64,000 nt of DNA from Macrostomum hystrix (Eukaryota; Platyhelminthes; Macrostomidae). Numbering within the stretch: position 1 is the stretch's first letter; every line of letters begins with the position of its first letter. Made by a program: the position numbers and the translations under genes. Shown one piece after another: positions 10,946-22,747 of this stretch. Under the pieces are notes generated by a model that had not been told where the DNA came from, ran no database searches, and was given only the letters and a program-made list of their open reading frames with translations. The stretch is taken from the NCBI GenBank assembly GCA_950097015.1, contig CATNEN010000001.1:26261001-26325000 (forward strand). Direction: 5' to 3'.

Positions 10946-11555
10946 ACACAACTGCAATCTGCAATTTCAGCCGGCTAAACTCAGCCGCGATAAAGCTTAG
11001 CTCAGATCCCTACTAATATTTCTACCTCAGCTTGCGAAACTTCAATCAATAGATTTGGCTTCCTCATTTTATGCCCTGGCGGCTTGTGTTTCCCTGATGC
11101 TAACGGCACGTCGCACTGCTATGCCAAAAATCAAATAGTTCTTCCCTTTCGGATGGGATTAGAATCAGAATCCCCTAAAAATAGCAAAGCGGTGACTACC
11201 TGCTTGATGAATCTCTCGAAAAGTGTGCTCAACGAGCTCTTCCCGCCTGTCCGTCTGTCTCGGCGGGAGCAGCAGTCGGCGAATCATTCGATACGGCTCT
11301 CGAGCGCGCTGCAACTAGCAGCCCAAGGATAATGTTCTTTGTAATGAGCGGGCTGGAAATTACTCAGAACTGAGGCCGACTGACTCTCTGTCCACGTCTC
11401 CTTACTCAAACCTGAATCCATCTTTGCACTGCTCAGTTGAGCTTCTTTCACGTTTGAGCAGTATCTTCTGAGCCGTGTACTTTTCTCGTAGGATTCTAGA
11501 CTCTCTTTGCTGCCGTATTTCACATTAATTTTTCTGCAACATGTAGGGCGCTAAA
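10946..11555. other. No gene seen
   Basis: Region between arrays H and I. Short ORFs exist but show no recognisable domains, and no splice pattern could be built. Confidence 0.45.
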
Positions 11556-11559
11556 AGTT

Positions 11560-13150
11560 TCCTGTCCCTCATCTTCCTCTCCCCATCTTCCTCGCCCGCA
11601 TCTCCCTCTCCCTATCTTCCTCTCCTTATCTTCTTCTCCCCATCTTCCTCTCCCCCATCTTCCTCTCCCCATCTTCCTCTCCACCCCATCTTCCTCTCCC
11701 CATCTTCCTCTCCCCATTTTCCTCTCCCCATCTTTCTCTCCCCCATCTTCCTCTCCCCATCTTCCTCTCCAACCAATCTTCCTCTCCCCATCTTTCTCTC
11801 CCCATCTTTCTCTCCCCATCTTCCTCTCCAACCCATCTTCCTCTCCCCATCTTTCTCTCCCCATCTTTCTCTCCCCCATCTTCCTCTCCAACCCATCCTC
11901 CTCTCCCCATCTTCCTATCCCCCATCTTCCTCTCCCCATCTTTCTCTCCCCCATCTTCCTCTCCCCATCTTCCTCTCCAACCAATCTTCCTCTCCCCATC
12001 TTCCTCTCCCCCATCTTCCTTTCGTCATCTTCTTCTCCCCCATCTTCCTCTCCCCATCTTCCTCTCCCCATCTTCCTCTCCCCATCTTCCTCTCCCCATC
12101 TCCCTCTCCCCATCTTCCTCTCCACCCCATCTTCCTCTACCCATCTTCCTCTCCCCATCTTTCTCTCCCCCATCTTCCTCTCCCCCATCTCCCTCTCCCC
12201 ATCTTCCTCTCCACCCCATCTTCCTCTACCCATCTTCCTCTCCCCATCTTTCTCTCCCCCATCTTCCTCTCCCCCATCTTCCTCTCCCCATCTTCCTCTC
12301 CAACCAATCTTCCTCTCCCCATCTTTCTCTCCCCATCTTTCTCTCCCCATCTTCCTCTCCAACCCATCTTCCTCTCCCCATCTTTCTCTCCCCATCTTTC
12401 TCTCCCCCATCTTCCTCTCCAACCCATCCTCCTCTCCCCATCTTCCTATCCCCCATCTTCCTCTCCCCATCTTTCTCTCCCCCATCTTCCTCTCCCCATC
12501 TTCCTCTCCAACCAATCTTCCTCTCCCCATCTTCCTCTCCCCAATCTTCCTTTCGTCATCTTCTTCTCCCCCATCTTCCTCTCCCCATCTTCCTCTCCCC
12601 ATCTTCCTCTCCCCATCTTCCTCTCCCCATCTTCCTCTCCACATCTCCCTCTCCCTATCTTCCTCTCCTTATCTTCTTCTCCCCATCTTCCTCTCCCCCA
12701 TCTTCCTCTCCCCATCTTCCTCTCCACCCCATCTTCCTCTCCCCATCTTCCTCTCCCCATCTTCCTCTCCCCATCTTTCTCTCCCCCATCTTCCTCTCCA
12801 ACCAATCTTCCTCTCCCCATCTTTCTCTCCCCATCTTCCTCTCCCCATCTTCCTCTCCAACCCATCTTCCTCTCCCCATCTTTCTCTCCCCATCTTTCTC
12901 TCCCCCATCTTCCTCTCCAACCCATCTTCCTCTCCCCATCTTTCTATCCCCATCTTCCTCTCCCCATCTTTCTCTCCCCCATCTTCCTCTCCCCATCTTC
13001 CTCTCCAACCAATCTTCCTCTCCCCATCTTCCTCTCACCCATCTTCCTTTCGTTATCTTCCTCTCCCCATCTTCCTCTCCCCATCTTTCTCTCCCCATCT
13101 TCCTCTCCCCATCTTCCTCTCCCCATCTTCCTCTCTCCAATCTTCCTCTC
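11560..13150. repeat. Tandem array I, 14-bp polypyrimidine unit, about 1.6 kb
   Basis: The unit is CTTCCTCTCCCCAT, with CTTTCTCTCCCCAT, CCACCCCAT and CCAACCAAT variants. Almost every plus-strand base is a pyrimidine, so the duplex is a long mirror-like purine/pyrimidine tract. The rare CTTCCTATCC variant recurs at 11911 and 12442 (531 bp apart), and a related variant lies near 12942, showing block duplication. The long minus-strand GEEDGERKMG frames are artefacts. Confidence 0.93.
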
Positions 13151-13980
13151 CCTATTCCATTCCGTATTCTATGCCATTCCATTCCACTCGTATTATCTCA
13201 CCCAGATTACATTTCCAATGTCTCTCCAGATCCCCTTAAAATCCTTCATTCTGTCCCAAAGTGTCAGCCTTGACACTTGAGTCTCACTCGAGTCCCACTC
13301 AGTCTCAATTGAATGCTGTCAGGATGGGCAGAGATGAAACAAATCAGAAATCGACATATTTCATTATCCGGCCCTAGCAAACTAGCGGAAACTGAAAGCC
13401 GCACCCACTAACATGCCACTCACCGAAGCCACCTGTGCACAGTAAGAATGGAGCCTTGAGAACACCTGCTCAAACCCGACCCTCTGAGCACACAAAGCGT
13501 GGAATAAAATAATGCCCAGCAGTTTTAACTGACTCGCAGATATTTCACCCACTTCTTTGGAATCTGCTTTCAAAGAAACTAGCGGCAATTGCTTTCAGCT
13601 CATAATTCAGATAATCCAACTGCGACCTGACTCACCGCCCTTACTTTTAGCATCGGGGAGCGGTGAGGCCGTGAGGGATATAAAATTATGTTTTCAATTT
13701 GCTAATCAAACTCCCAAACTAAAATGGAAAAATAGATGTACGAGTATATTCACCATGCTTTGCAGTCAACAATGACATGTTTTGCAGTCTACAGAAATAC
13801 AATTTAGCCTAAAAGCTCATTAACTATGCAGGCCAAACTAAAACTGTGCAGGTCCAGGTGGTCCAGGTGGTCTGAACTGCCACATTATGCAAGCATAGAT
13901 AGTATAGCCTACTTGTGTCTGACTATAAACCATTGTATAGGGATACGATTGAGGGCTAAACTAGATTTGTCCTAGCCTGT
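13151..13980. other. No gene seen
   Basis: No supported ORF, RNA gene or mobile element between arrays I and J. Confidence 0.45.
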
Positions 13981-13983
13981 TTG

Positions 13984-14487
13984 ACGTTGAGGCTACCTGT
14001 TCGACACTGAAGCTACCTGTTCTGTTAGACACTGAAGCTACCTGTTCTGTTAGACACTGAAGCTACCTGTTCTGTTAGACACTGAAGCTACCTGTTCGAC
14101 ACTGAAGCTACCTGTTAGACACTGAAGCTACCTGTTAGACACTGAAACTACCTGTTAGACACTGAAGCTACCTGTTAGACACTGAAGCTACCTGTTAGAC
14201 ACTGAAGCTACCTGTTAGACACTGAAGCTACCTGTTAGACACTGAAGCTACCTGTTAGACACTGAAGCTACCTGTTAGACACTGAAGCTACCTGTTAGAC
14301 ACTGAAGCTACCTGTTAGACACTGAAGCTACCTGTTAGACACTGAAGCTACCTGTTAGACACTGAAGCTACCTGTTAGACACTGAAGCTACCTGTTAGAC
14401 ACTGAAGCTACCTGTTAGACACTGAAGCTACCTGTTAGACACTGAAGCTACCTGTTAGACACTGAAGCTACCTGTTAGACACTGAAG
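13984..14487. repeat. Tandem array J, 20-bp unit with CTGTTAGACA core
   Basis: The unit is CCTGTTAGACACTGAAGCTA, about 25 copies. The right two thirds are almost perfect, so this part is homogeneous and recent. The left edge has variants with TTCGACACTGA and an extra TTCTG. Confidence 0.95.
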
Positions 14488-14489
14488 CA

Positions 14490-15375
14490 ATATGCAGCTC
14501 GCTCTCCTCAAGCCTTAAAGAAATTTTAAAGGCAAAGCTAATTCAAGTGCGAACCCAGAGTTGGTTTTGTTAGTTGCGAAAATACGGTTTATTCCAGACG
14601 AAGTGACAGGGTAGAAAATAGCATCAAAGAGGATTTAAATATGCAATCAGAAATTAGGTAATTTGAAGCAGAGTAAGATATTTAATTTGCAAAAATAGCT
14701 TCTACAACAACGATTTCCACGATTAGTCTAAGCGATAGAATTCAGTTGTGCAGTGAAATTTTAATAGAGAAGCACAGACACACAAAGGTACTCGTTATTG
14801 TTGACTCAAACAGCTCGAATTAGGGGCGGACAGACAGACAGTTTTAGTTGTCTTATTACAGGCTTGCAGACTTGAACACCGCCAGGTTAGAGCAAGAAAG
14901 CCAAATGCATTCAGGCCTGAAGTGTGGGCTGAAATGTGAAACGTGGAAATTTAAATTAAGGGCTTCGAAAAAATAAACTTTTAAAATTGACGTATTAGCA
15001 ATTTCTGGGTCTTCTTTGGTGCTTACCCTGTTTTTTTTATTTTAGCCGAATTTGAAAACCCATGGTTTCATCATGCGCGTCAATGCGTGACTCAGATCAG
15101 TATTGCTTTGCAACTTTGCTTGCTTGTACTCAAATTTCTGAGCATATGTGGCTATTTTAAATTGACTAATTATGATGTTCCTTAGAATTAAAAAACTGAT
15201 CAACTGTCCTGCATCCAGTCAGTAGGTAAAAGGATCCATTGTGATTGTTCAGACATTCTCAGCTAGTGTCCGGTTTCACAGACACAAAACTGACAGAATT
15301 GGAAAATAAATCCTTTTCCCATCTTCTTAGGCAACTGAGACGACTGGGGCACAAAGTTGATTTGCCTAAAGTACT
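14490..15375. other. No gene seen
   Basis: AT-rich DNA between two arrays. No ORF or RNA gene can be supported. Confidence 0.45.
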
Positions 15376-15377
15376 AG

Positions 15378-15757
15378 ACACACACCTGTTAGACATGACA
15401 GTGGCTAGTTAGTGTAGACACACACCTGTTAGACATGACAGTGGCTAGTTAGTGTAGACACACACCTGTTAGACATGACAGTGGCTAGTTAGTGTAGACA
15501 CACACCTGTTAGACATGACAGTGGCTAGTTAGTGTAGACACACACCTGTTAGACATGACAGTGGCTAGTTAGTGTAGACACACAACTGTTAGACATGACA
15601 GTGGCTAGTTAGTGTAGACACACACCTGTTAGACATGACAGTGGCTAGTTAGTGTAGACACACACCTGTTAGACAGGGCAGTGGCTAGTTAGTGTAGACA
15701 CACACCTGTTAGACAGGGCAGTGGCTAGTTAGTGTAGACACACACCTGTTAGACAGG
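15378..15757. repeat. Tandem array K, 40-bp unit with CTGTTAGACA core
   Basis: Each 40-bp unit contains CACACCTGTTAGACATGACA followed by GTGGCTAGTTAGTGTAGACA, about 9.5 copies. The last copies carry AGACAGGGCA instead of AGACATGACA. It ends about 25 bp from the Slo1 stop codon, so on the minus strand it lies in or right after that gene's 3' UTR. Confidence 0.95.
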
Positions 15758-15782
15758 CCACATTCACCAAAGCAGCGAGCCG

Positions 15783-18700
15783 TCAGCAGCGACCCTCCTC
15801 GGCAGCGTAGCGCAGCAGGCAGAACACGATGTCTGAGGCCAGCACAGCAAAGTCCGGCGGCGGATTGGTGACAACGTACCGGCTGATGAGCGTCTGCTCG
15901 CCCTCCTCAGGCGGGGTGATGTAGCGGTACAGGCCGATGCACAGGATGCCGTGCCGGTGCAGGGCTCCCAGGAACAGCTGTGAGTATTCGCTCTGGCTGT
16001 ACTCGCGCAGTCGCTCGTCGCTGACGGCAAGCTGGGCCACTCGGGCCCGGTCGCGATTGCGCAACGTCTCCGGACTGCAGAAGCCGCCGCGGATGCCGGC
16101 GCCCTCGGCCAGGATCTGCTCCAGCTCCGGGGTGGCGCCTCCGGTCACGAGGGTGCGGATGAGCGTTAGGGCGTTCTCGTTGAAGTAGGCCGTGCTCATC
16201 AGGGAGTCGAGAACGCTGACGGCGAAGGAGGTGCCGCAGGCGAACGGCTGGGTCATGTACAGCTCCGTGTCCGGGTCATCGTCATCGTCCTGCTCGAGGA
16301 ACTGGACGTTGGCGTCCACGGCTAGTTCGGTCAGGATGCGGACATTGTTGAGCCGTCGGGAGCGTGTGGTCTGCTCCACGGGCGGCGTGTCGAAGGTCAT
16401 GGCTTTGATGTTTAGCGAGCACAGAATGGCCTCCTTATCAACCAGGGTAGCGTCGTCGCTCATGCCGGTATTCTGCTTGGAGCTGAGCACAACGCAAATC
16501 TGGGCCAGGTTTATGTTGACGGCTCTTAGGTTGGACCTGTTCAGCGGCGAGCCGGGGAAGATGCTCAGCTTCGGGAAGGTCATCAGAGTCTTCCATTCGC
16601 GCCTCAGGTACTCCATGTTGCCAACGAAGATGATGTGCCGAAGCTCACTGTAGTGAAAGTTGCTCGCTCGAAGCGGCATCACGAAGCTCCTGAGGCCGAT
16701 TAGAGGGCTGGATGAGTCCGCGAACACGCACACGACAATGTGATTGCTGAAGATCGTCAGCGTCACCTGCTCCCTGTTCAGCACCACCTCCTCGTAGGGC
16801 ACCTCTGGGCACCAGTGGAACATTCCTGTGGAGTCAAACCTGCGCTCGGATTGCTGCTCGAGGATTTTGGCGTCATTCGGCGACAGGTAAGACTGTCTGC
16901 GGCTGCCAGCACCGGCCTCTTGACCTGCTGGAGTTACACTGCCACCAGATGGGCCAGCGGCGCTCCCACCAGCGCTGCCGTTGCCGGGGATCTGAGACGT
17001 CAGGTTCAGCGGGCTGTCCCTGCTGTGCCGGTTGCGGATGACCTGCCGGCCGGCCGGGCGCCTCGGGTTGGCGAGCTTGCAGCGGCAGCGCTTGATAAGC
17101 TCCGGGTCTGTCACATCGCTGTGGCACTGCTTGCAGTACAGATAGGCCTTCTTTACCTCCTCCGCCGACTGAGCGACGAAAAATCCCTGCGTGCCCGGGT
17201 GCACCTTGACGCCCTCCTTGGGGTTGATGACGATGCCACTCTCGGCCTCGACAGCGATGAGCAGCAGGCGCAGCTTGCTGAAGCACACCTCCGCCGCCGC
17301 TGGGAAGCTTAGCCCTTCGAAGGCTGGCGAGAGGAACTCCGTATACATCTCCATGCCGGCGCCCTGCAGGTAGTTGTTGAGCCAGCCGGGGACGCTCTTC
17401 CCCTCCCGGTAGCTGCGCATTGTGAACAGGTTCGCCAGCAGGGTGGAGAAGCCGAATGCCATGCAGCTCTGGGCTAGGAAGCCAAGCTTCAGCTCGGCCA
17501 CGCAGACAGCATCGTCACCCTGCTTCCAGTCCCAGCTGGGGATGTTCAGCAGGTAGGTTTTGTTGTGGTACTGCATCAGCTGGATGATCACCTTGATGCG
17601 GTCGCAGAAGTTCTTGATGGATATGACTCGCATGATGTTGGCCGCGTCCTCAGCGTCGGGGTCCGGGCAGTACTTGTTGGCCAGCACAAGGCAGGCGTCC
17701 GCGGACTCCAGGTCGACCCGGGCCAGATCTCTGGTGTTCATCACCGAGCCCTGGAAGAACTCCACCTGGGTGAAGTGGCGCTTCAGCAGGCCCTGCATTT
17801 CCAGGTCGGGCACGTGCTTGTCCAGCACCACAATCTGCACGTCGACATCCTCTCGATCCTCGTGCAGGAAGTCGCCAAGAAAATTGGCCACGGACTCGAA
17901 GGTGATGTGGCCGCACAGCACAATGTGCTGCTTGCCGGCCTCCTTGCGGAAGTGGCCGCCGTACTTGTTGCGCGAACTGAGGATGTCGGCGATCTCCGGA
18001 ATGGAGTTGGCGAACACCGCCAGACCGCCCATGATGACCAGAGCCGAAGCTATCCTGCCCGAGACTGTGGTGCAGTAGACATCTCCGTAGCCCACCGTGG
18101 ACATTGTCACGATGACGAAGTAGATGCAGGAGAAGTAGTTCATGTCAAACAGGACGTTCCGGTTGGTGAACAGAGGCGGGTCACCCGAGTTCTCCACCAG
18201 GTGAATGAAGCCGGCCGCCGTGAGGACCAGGGAGGCAAAGAATGTGATCAGCTGGAGCAGCCTGATGCCAGTGCTGGTCCTGAGGATGTTCAGGTACTGC
18301 AGGACGTCTGGCAGGCTGAGGATTCTCAGCGCCCTGGTGGAGCGCAGGCCGATCCAGTTCTGGTCCAAATAGATGGCCACGAACGACGGCGGGATGGTCA
18401 GGATGTCCACCAGGCTGTACATTTCGAACCAGAACCACAGCTTGTCCTGTGCGGCTATGAGCCGAATGAAGAAGTACACAAGAAAGATGACATTGAAGGC
18501 CAGGTCCACCTGCTGGGTGACGCTGTCTGACCAGGCCACGCACTCCTCGGTGTGCTGCATGCGTGCAGTGTCGACCTGGTAGACCACCAGAGAGGCCATG
18601 CTGACCAGGAACACCAGCACCACCAATATCCTGCCGGTGGAGGTCTGGCCGGAGATGAGCTCGCCGGCCCAGTCCTTGGCCTCCGTCAGCCAGCTGATCT

Positions 18701-18986
18701 CCAGCTGATGCGCGGTCTCGTAGTCGGCGACGGTGTCATCGTCTTCGTCGGTCTCGGGCGCGTAGTCCCGCTTGAAGCGGCGCCTCCCGGTGCGGAATCG
18801 CTGCGCCAGGCGGTCGATAAGGCGGCTGAGTAGGACGAGCAGAACTCCGCAGGCCAGCGAGACGGCACTGGAGGCCAAGAACACGTACCATCTGCGGTGC
18901 GTCACGCATGCGTCGGCTGGGGCTGCGGTGGCATTGAGGCTGGCTATGCTGCTGCTGCTGCTGCTGCTGAGTGCGGCTCCTTCCAT
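15783..18986 (-). CDS. Calcium-activated BK potassium channel alpha subunit (Slo1), single exon
   Basis: Encodes about 1,067 residues in one open frame and matches Slo1 end to end. An extra N-terminal membrane segment S0 lies at about residues 34-54. The S4 arginines follow as GLR-STR-ALR (R215, R218, R221). The selectivity filter is STVGYGD (297-302 = TVGYGD), with S6 after it. RCK1 ([13 protein letters not shown]), RCK2 and the calcium bowl [11 protein letters not shown] (about 898-908) are present. The product should be a plasma-membrane K+ channel opened by voltage and internal Ca2+, shaping excitability in nerve and muscle. S0 and the calcium bowl rule out Slo2. I start at the ATG at 18986; the TTG 8 codons earlier follows an in-frame TAG. 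Animal Slo1 genes normally have many exons, so an intronless copy suggests a retrocopy or massive intron loss. No damaging change was seen. Confidence 0.95.
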   Translation of the reverse strand: MEGAALSSSSSSSIASLNATAAPADACVTHRRWYVFLASSAVSLACGVLLVLLSRLIDRLAQRFRTGRRRFKRDYAPETDEDDDTVADYETAHQLEISWLTEAKDWAGELISGQTSTGRILVVLVFLVSMASLVVYQVDTARMQHTEECVAWSDSVTQQVDLAFNVIFLVYFFIRLIAAQDKLWFWFEMYSLVDILTIPPSFVAIYLDQNWIGLRSTRALRILSLPDVLQYLNILRTSTGIRLLQLITFFASLVLTAAGFIHLVENSGDPPLFTNRNVLFDMNYFSCIYFVIVTMSTVGYGDVYCTTVSGRIASALVIMGGLAVFANSIPEIADILSSRNKYGGHFRKEAGKQHIVLCGHITFESVANFLGDFLHEDREDVDVQIVVLDKHVPDLEMQGLLKRHFTQVEFFQGSVMNTRDLARVDLESADACLVLANKYCPDPDAEDAANIMRVISIKNFCDRIKVIIQLMQYHNKTYLLNIPSWDWKQGDDAVCVAELKLGFLAQSCMAFGFSTLLANLFTMRSYREGKSVPGWLNNYLQGAGMEMYTEFLSPAFEGLSFPAAAEVCFSKLRLLLIAVEAESGIVINPKEGVKVHPGTQGFFVAQSAEEVKKAYLYCKQCHSDVTDPELIKRCRCKLANPRRPAGRQVIRNRHSRDSPLNLTSQIPGNGSAGGSAAGPSGGSVTPAGQEAGAGSRRQSYLSPNDAKILEQQSERRFDSTGMFHWCPEVPYEEVVLNREQVTLTIFSNHIVVCVFADSSSPLIGLRSFVMPLRASNFHYSELRHIIFVGNMEYLRREWKTLMTFPKLSIFPGSPLNRSNLRAVNINLAQICVVLSSKQNTGMSDDATLVDKEAILCSLNIKAMTFDTPPVEQTTRSRRLNNVRILTELAVDANVQFLEQDDDDDPDTELYMTQPFACGTSFAVSVLDSLMSTAYFNENALTLIRTLVTGGATPELEQILAEGAGIRGGFCSPETLRNRDRARVAQLAVSDERLREYSQSEYSQLFLGALHRHGILCIGLYRYITPPEEGEQTLISRYVVTNPPPDFAVLASDIVFCLLRYAAEEGRC

Positions 18987-19010
18987 GCCCGCCAGCTGCC
19001 AGCTAGTCAA

Positions 19011-20120
19011 CTAACTGGCTGCTCAAGACTTGGCAGATCCCGGTGTGTGCGAGCAATACTGTCCCAGGTCCAGTTAGCAACAAGATCCCAGTGACTAGCT
19101 CAGCTCCCGCTTATTAAGCTCTCATTCTAGTCGTCAGGCCAAGGCCCACTGCGATTGGCTTGGCAACCTCAGCTGTTTCCTGACTCCTCACCTCCGGGGT
19201 ATCTGGCCGCCTCCCGCGCCACCAACAATGTCCTTCTCCAATTTTCCCTACCAAAAGGTTAAAGAAAGACGCCGGTATAGGCAGGGCAGGCGGGCAGGAG
19301 AGGAAATCAGGCCCCGGTAGTGTAAAACACAACAAAACCAACCAGCCCTGTGGGATTCCCGCATGCGGGGGAGCTGCACACCAGTTTGCTTTTATTCAGG
19401 TCTGCATGGCTGAGAGCAGATTATAGCTGGGGGGTTCTCAACGGCTGCACTCAATGAGCAGTGAGAATGTTGCCTGCGGGAGCTGTTTGAGGGCGGCTGG
19501 TCTGAGTAGCCACAGAGACCCTGCGTTTTGCATTCACAGTTTTACACACGTGTGTTTTGCCCCATCGACAACTCTCACCTGCTCAATTTACCCGCGCCCT
19601 GGGCCTCATTTGCATTCTCATCAGTGCCTGCGGGGGGCTGATTGACACTTGGAACTGGACACTTTATTAACAGAATCTGTTAATGACTTGAGCACAAGTC
19701 TGAGTACGATCGGGCTGCTGAGCGGCCAACTGACAAGTGTGTCGCTGAGGACCGCCTTGATGGATAATGGCTTCTGCATTCTACGCCAGGTGTGCCCTGG
19801 TCAGTGCAAAGTTTCTTCAGTCACAAAAGCAAACAGACATCTGTTTATGCGATTCTGCTTGTCAAGCCTTTCCACAGGGATCTGTCAGCACGCTGCGTGA
19901 CGGGCCACTTGAACCTTTGAATCCGTCAGAAAAGTACCACAATGCCCCACCTACTTGACCTAAATTCTGGAATGTTCAAGAATAGTATCAAATCAGTTGT
20001 GAAGGAAAGTGTGTTCTCCATGCTGTGACAATGGAACCTTTTGTACTTTTAACATTCAGCAAGGAAAAGTTTAGTTGTGCAAATTTTTCATATTTTTGTC
20101 AGAACAGAGAAAATATCCAC
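19011..20120. other. 5' flank of Slo1; no other gene seen
   Basis: Upstream DNA of the minus-strand channel gene, then unassigned sequence. A TTAATAAG stretch on the minus strand near 19110 could be a weak TATA-like element, but this is a guess. No coding region is supported. Confidence 0.4.
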
Positions 20121-20124
20121 TGTG

Positions 20125-20235
20125 TGATGCGCGACAAGCCCCCAAGCCTTCTCTCCGCGGCTGCGCCCCAAATGAATGTGTTCCAACCGCGGATTCGAGC
20201 TCGTGACCGTCACGCAGGTATCACGCGGCATAGAA
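20125..20235 (-). mobile_element. SINE-like element, family 2, minus strand
   Basis: On the minus strand it reads GAGCTCGAATCCGCGG, then ACATTCATTTGGGGCGCAGC and GGAGAGAAGGCTTG, matching the element at 3590-3745. It is a second copy, so the family is dispersed. Confidence 0.6.
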
Positions 20236-20239
20236 GCGC

Positions 20240-20785
20240 ATTCACAGATAATGCGAAATTGAGTTTTGGCTGCTGTGAACTGTGATCATTTACAAGCAGT
20301 GAGCAGCCAACCAACTTGCCTCTGAGCCATCTGTGAGCAGTGTTTGATGAGCAAAAAAATCCCTGGCTAAAATTTAACTGCCTCGCAACAGATATTTTGC
20401 CTGCTCAGGCTAACTCTGTCATGACATCAACAGGCCAAGCATTAAATTTACATTTATCCCGGCAACATAAAAAATGCCCGACGGAAACAGGTCAATAAAG
20501 TTTTACTGCCGGTGGCTTTTCATGGTGGGAGAGGAAATTGAAGCCACAGTTTTATAGAACGTTTGTCTAGATAATACTACTTTAAGTAAGCAAAAATTGT
20601 TTCAGATATATCTTTAACATGCTAAAAATGCGTAATGTTACAAATATAATCAACTTGGTCAGGCCACGTGAATCGATCAAGGTTTTTCTGCTCTCAAAAA
20701 TTCACTAATTTGTCCCACGTGTAATTGTGCACTAATAGCGAATTTAAACAGGCCTCTGTTGCTAGGCAACCAGTCGCGTCAGTAT
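20240..20785. other. No gene seen
   Basis: AT-rich flank downstream of the two-exon gene on the minus strand. No features recognised. Confidence 0.4.
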
Positions 20786-20790
20786 CCGTG

Positions 20791-22747
20791 CTAGTGATTT
20801 GGCTTCTTGGAAACTCCACGAGCCAGACTGACTGATCCATGCCGACTGTCGAAAACGGCCCTGGAGGCGTCCTCCCTGCTCATGAGGTCGTTGAGCTCCT
20901 GCTCAATTCTGAGCAGTCGCGAGTTGGATTCGCTCTCCTTAAACAGTGTGTCCTTGCAGGTGATCTGGGCCAAGAGAGAGTGCAGCTGAGACTGCTCCAG
21001 GTTCTCGAACACGGCCCTGTGGTTGCGTCCCGGCTCCAGCTCAATGTCATGGATGAGGCTGTGAAGGCCGTAGTTCAGAGCTCGATTCTCCACTCCTTGC
21101 TTGGTGGCCAGATCTGAAGAATCGCTATGGCGAAGTCCCCTGGAGGCTACCATTACGAACTCTGGTGAGTTAGGCGCAGGTGTCACAGGTGTCAATAGGT
21201 CAACAGGTGTCACAGGTGTCAATAGGTCAACAGGTGTCACAGGTGTCAATAGGTAAACAGGTGTCACAGGTGTCAATAGGTAAACAGGTGTCAATAGGTA
21301 AACAGGTGTCACGGGTGTCAATAGGTCAACAGGTGTCACAGGTGTCAATAGGTCAACAGGTGTCACGGGTGTCAATAGGTCAACAGGTGTAACTGATTTT
21401 TGCAGTGGGTTACAAAAAGCCAGCGAAAAGTCTTTTTTCGCCCATTGCGATGACCCTAAGCATACGAGCATCCCCATTGGTAGGTTCGCGGGAAACACAC
21501 TCACACAGGTGTGACTATCTGACCTGGACTTCTTTATCGTCAGCTCTCTCACTATGAAGAGTGTAAAACCTCTCCTACCAGAGAGTATCTTATGAAACAC
21601 GAGATCCTACCAGACAGGTATCGCATGAAATACGGGATCCTACCAGACAGGTATCGCATGAAACACGAGATCCTACCAGACAGGTTTCGCATGAAACACG
21701 GGATCCTACCAGACAGGTATCGCATGAAACACGAGATCCTACCAGACAGGTATCGCATAAAGCACGGGATCCTAGCAGACAGGTATCGCATGAAACCCGG
21801 GATCCTACCAGACAGGTATCGCATAAAGCACGGGATCCTACCAGACAGGTATCGCATGAAACACGGGATCCTACCAGACAGGTATCGCATAAAGCACGGG
21901 ATCCTAGCAGACAGGTATCGCATGAAGCACGGGATCCTACCAGACAGGTATCGCATGAAACACGGGATCCTACCAGACAGGTATCGCATGAAACACGAGA
22001 TCCTACCAGACAGGTTTCGCATGAAACACGAGATCCTACCAGACAGTATCTTATGAAATACGGGATCCTACCAGACAGGTATCGCATGAAACCCGGGATC
22101 CTACCAGACAGGTATCGCATGAAACCCGGGATCCTACCAGACAGGTATCGCATGAAGCACGGGATCCTACCAGACAGGTTTCGCATAAAGCACGAGATCC
22201 TACCAGACAGGTATCGCATAAAGCACGGGATCCTACCAGACAGGTATCGCATGAAACCCGAGATCCTACCAGACAGGTATCGCATAAAGCACGGGATCCT
22301 ACCAGACAGGTATCGCATGAAACCCGAGATCCTACCAGACAGGTATCGCAGAAATACGGTGTGTTACTCACCAGTGCCGATGGAAGCGCCAATGGCGGTG
22401 GAGTCATCGTTAACAGCCTGCTGACTGATATTGGTGGAAATGTTGGGTTCCAACAAGTCCCGAGTGTCGCTGGTTGCGACGCTGAGCGGAAAGTACTGAC
22501 GAACAAGTTTGGTCTGCTCCTGCTCGATGGACGGAGGCTGGTGGGTGACCGCCTCGGCGCTGGGCTCTAGCTTGCGTTTCAGAGACACGCAGACAGGGCA
22601 GCTGGCGTCATGGCGGTTGCTGCACGCGTTTAGCATATTCCTAATCATCTCTTGGCGAGCGTCGGCAGACTGGCTCATATAGGTGACATCGTTAGGAATA
22701 TTTGCCGACCCATGGGTGGGATTCTGACGTGTTCCTCTACCAGACAT
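20791..22747 (-). CDS. Unrecognised two-exon protein with helical C-terminus
   Basis: Exons 22372-22747 and 20791-21161 (minus) join with matching phase (G|AG gives Glu126) through a perfect GTGAGT donor and an ACCAG acceptor, giving 248 residues. The ATG at 22747 is the first in frame. I do not recognise the family. Visible features are a CxxC pair (C50, C53) followed by a basic run (SLKRKLE), a Ser/Thr/Asn-rich middle, and a C-terminal stretch of about residues 155-225 with regular Leu/Ile spacing and many charges (LLRIEQELNDLMSRED), which looks like a coiled coil. No signal peptide or membrane segment. The 1,210-bp intron is mostly two tandem arrays. It lies head-to-head with the GPCR gene, 552 bp between the start codons. 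Confidence 0.6.
21176..21392. repeat. Tandem array L, 27-bp unit, inside an intron
   Basis: Units of 27 bp contain GTGTCACAGGTGTCAATAGG followed by TCAACAG, about 8 copies, some with TAAACAG. The array begins about 15 bp into the intron from the acceptor side of the unrecognised minus-strand gene. The 27-bp period keeps a false ORF open. Confidence 0.9.
21588..22350. repeat. Tandem array M, 33-bp unit, inside an intron
   Basis: Each 33-bp unit includes ATCCTACCAGACAGGTATCG followed by CATGAAACACGGG, about 23 copies. Variants alternate ATGAAACAC, ATAAAGCAC and ATGAAACCC. It lies in the same intron as array L and ends about 20 bp from the donor. False ORFs on both strands follow from the 33-bp period. 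Confidence 0.93.

Noticed and set aside
11520-12644. 374-codon minus-strand ORF rich in GEEDGERKMG
   Set aside because: It is the translation of the polypyrimidine array I. Composition and period match the DNA unit, and it has no start context or neighbours suggesting a gene.
15783-18986. Slo2/Slack-type channel
   Set aside because: S0, the run of five Asp in the calcium bowl and the [12 protein letters not shown] pore region are Slo1 features.
18987-19010. N-terminal extension of Slo1 to 19010
   Set aside because: It would start at TTG directly after an in-frame TAG. The first ATG is at 18986.
21590-22424. Long ORFs on both strands with CDTCLVGSR or MKHEILPDRYR repeats
   Set aside because: The 33-bp array unit is a multiple of three, so frames stay open by chance. 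It lies between two well-phased exons.
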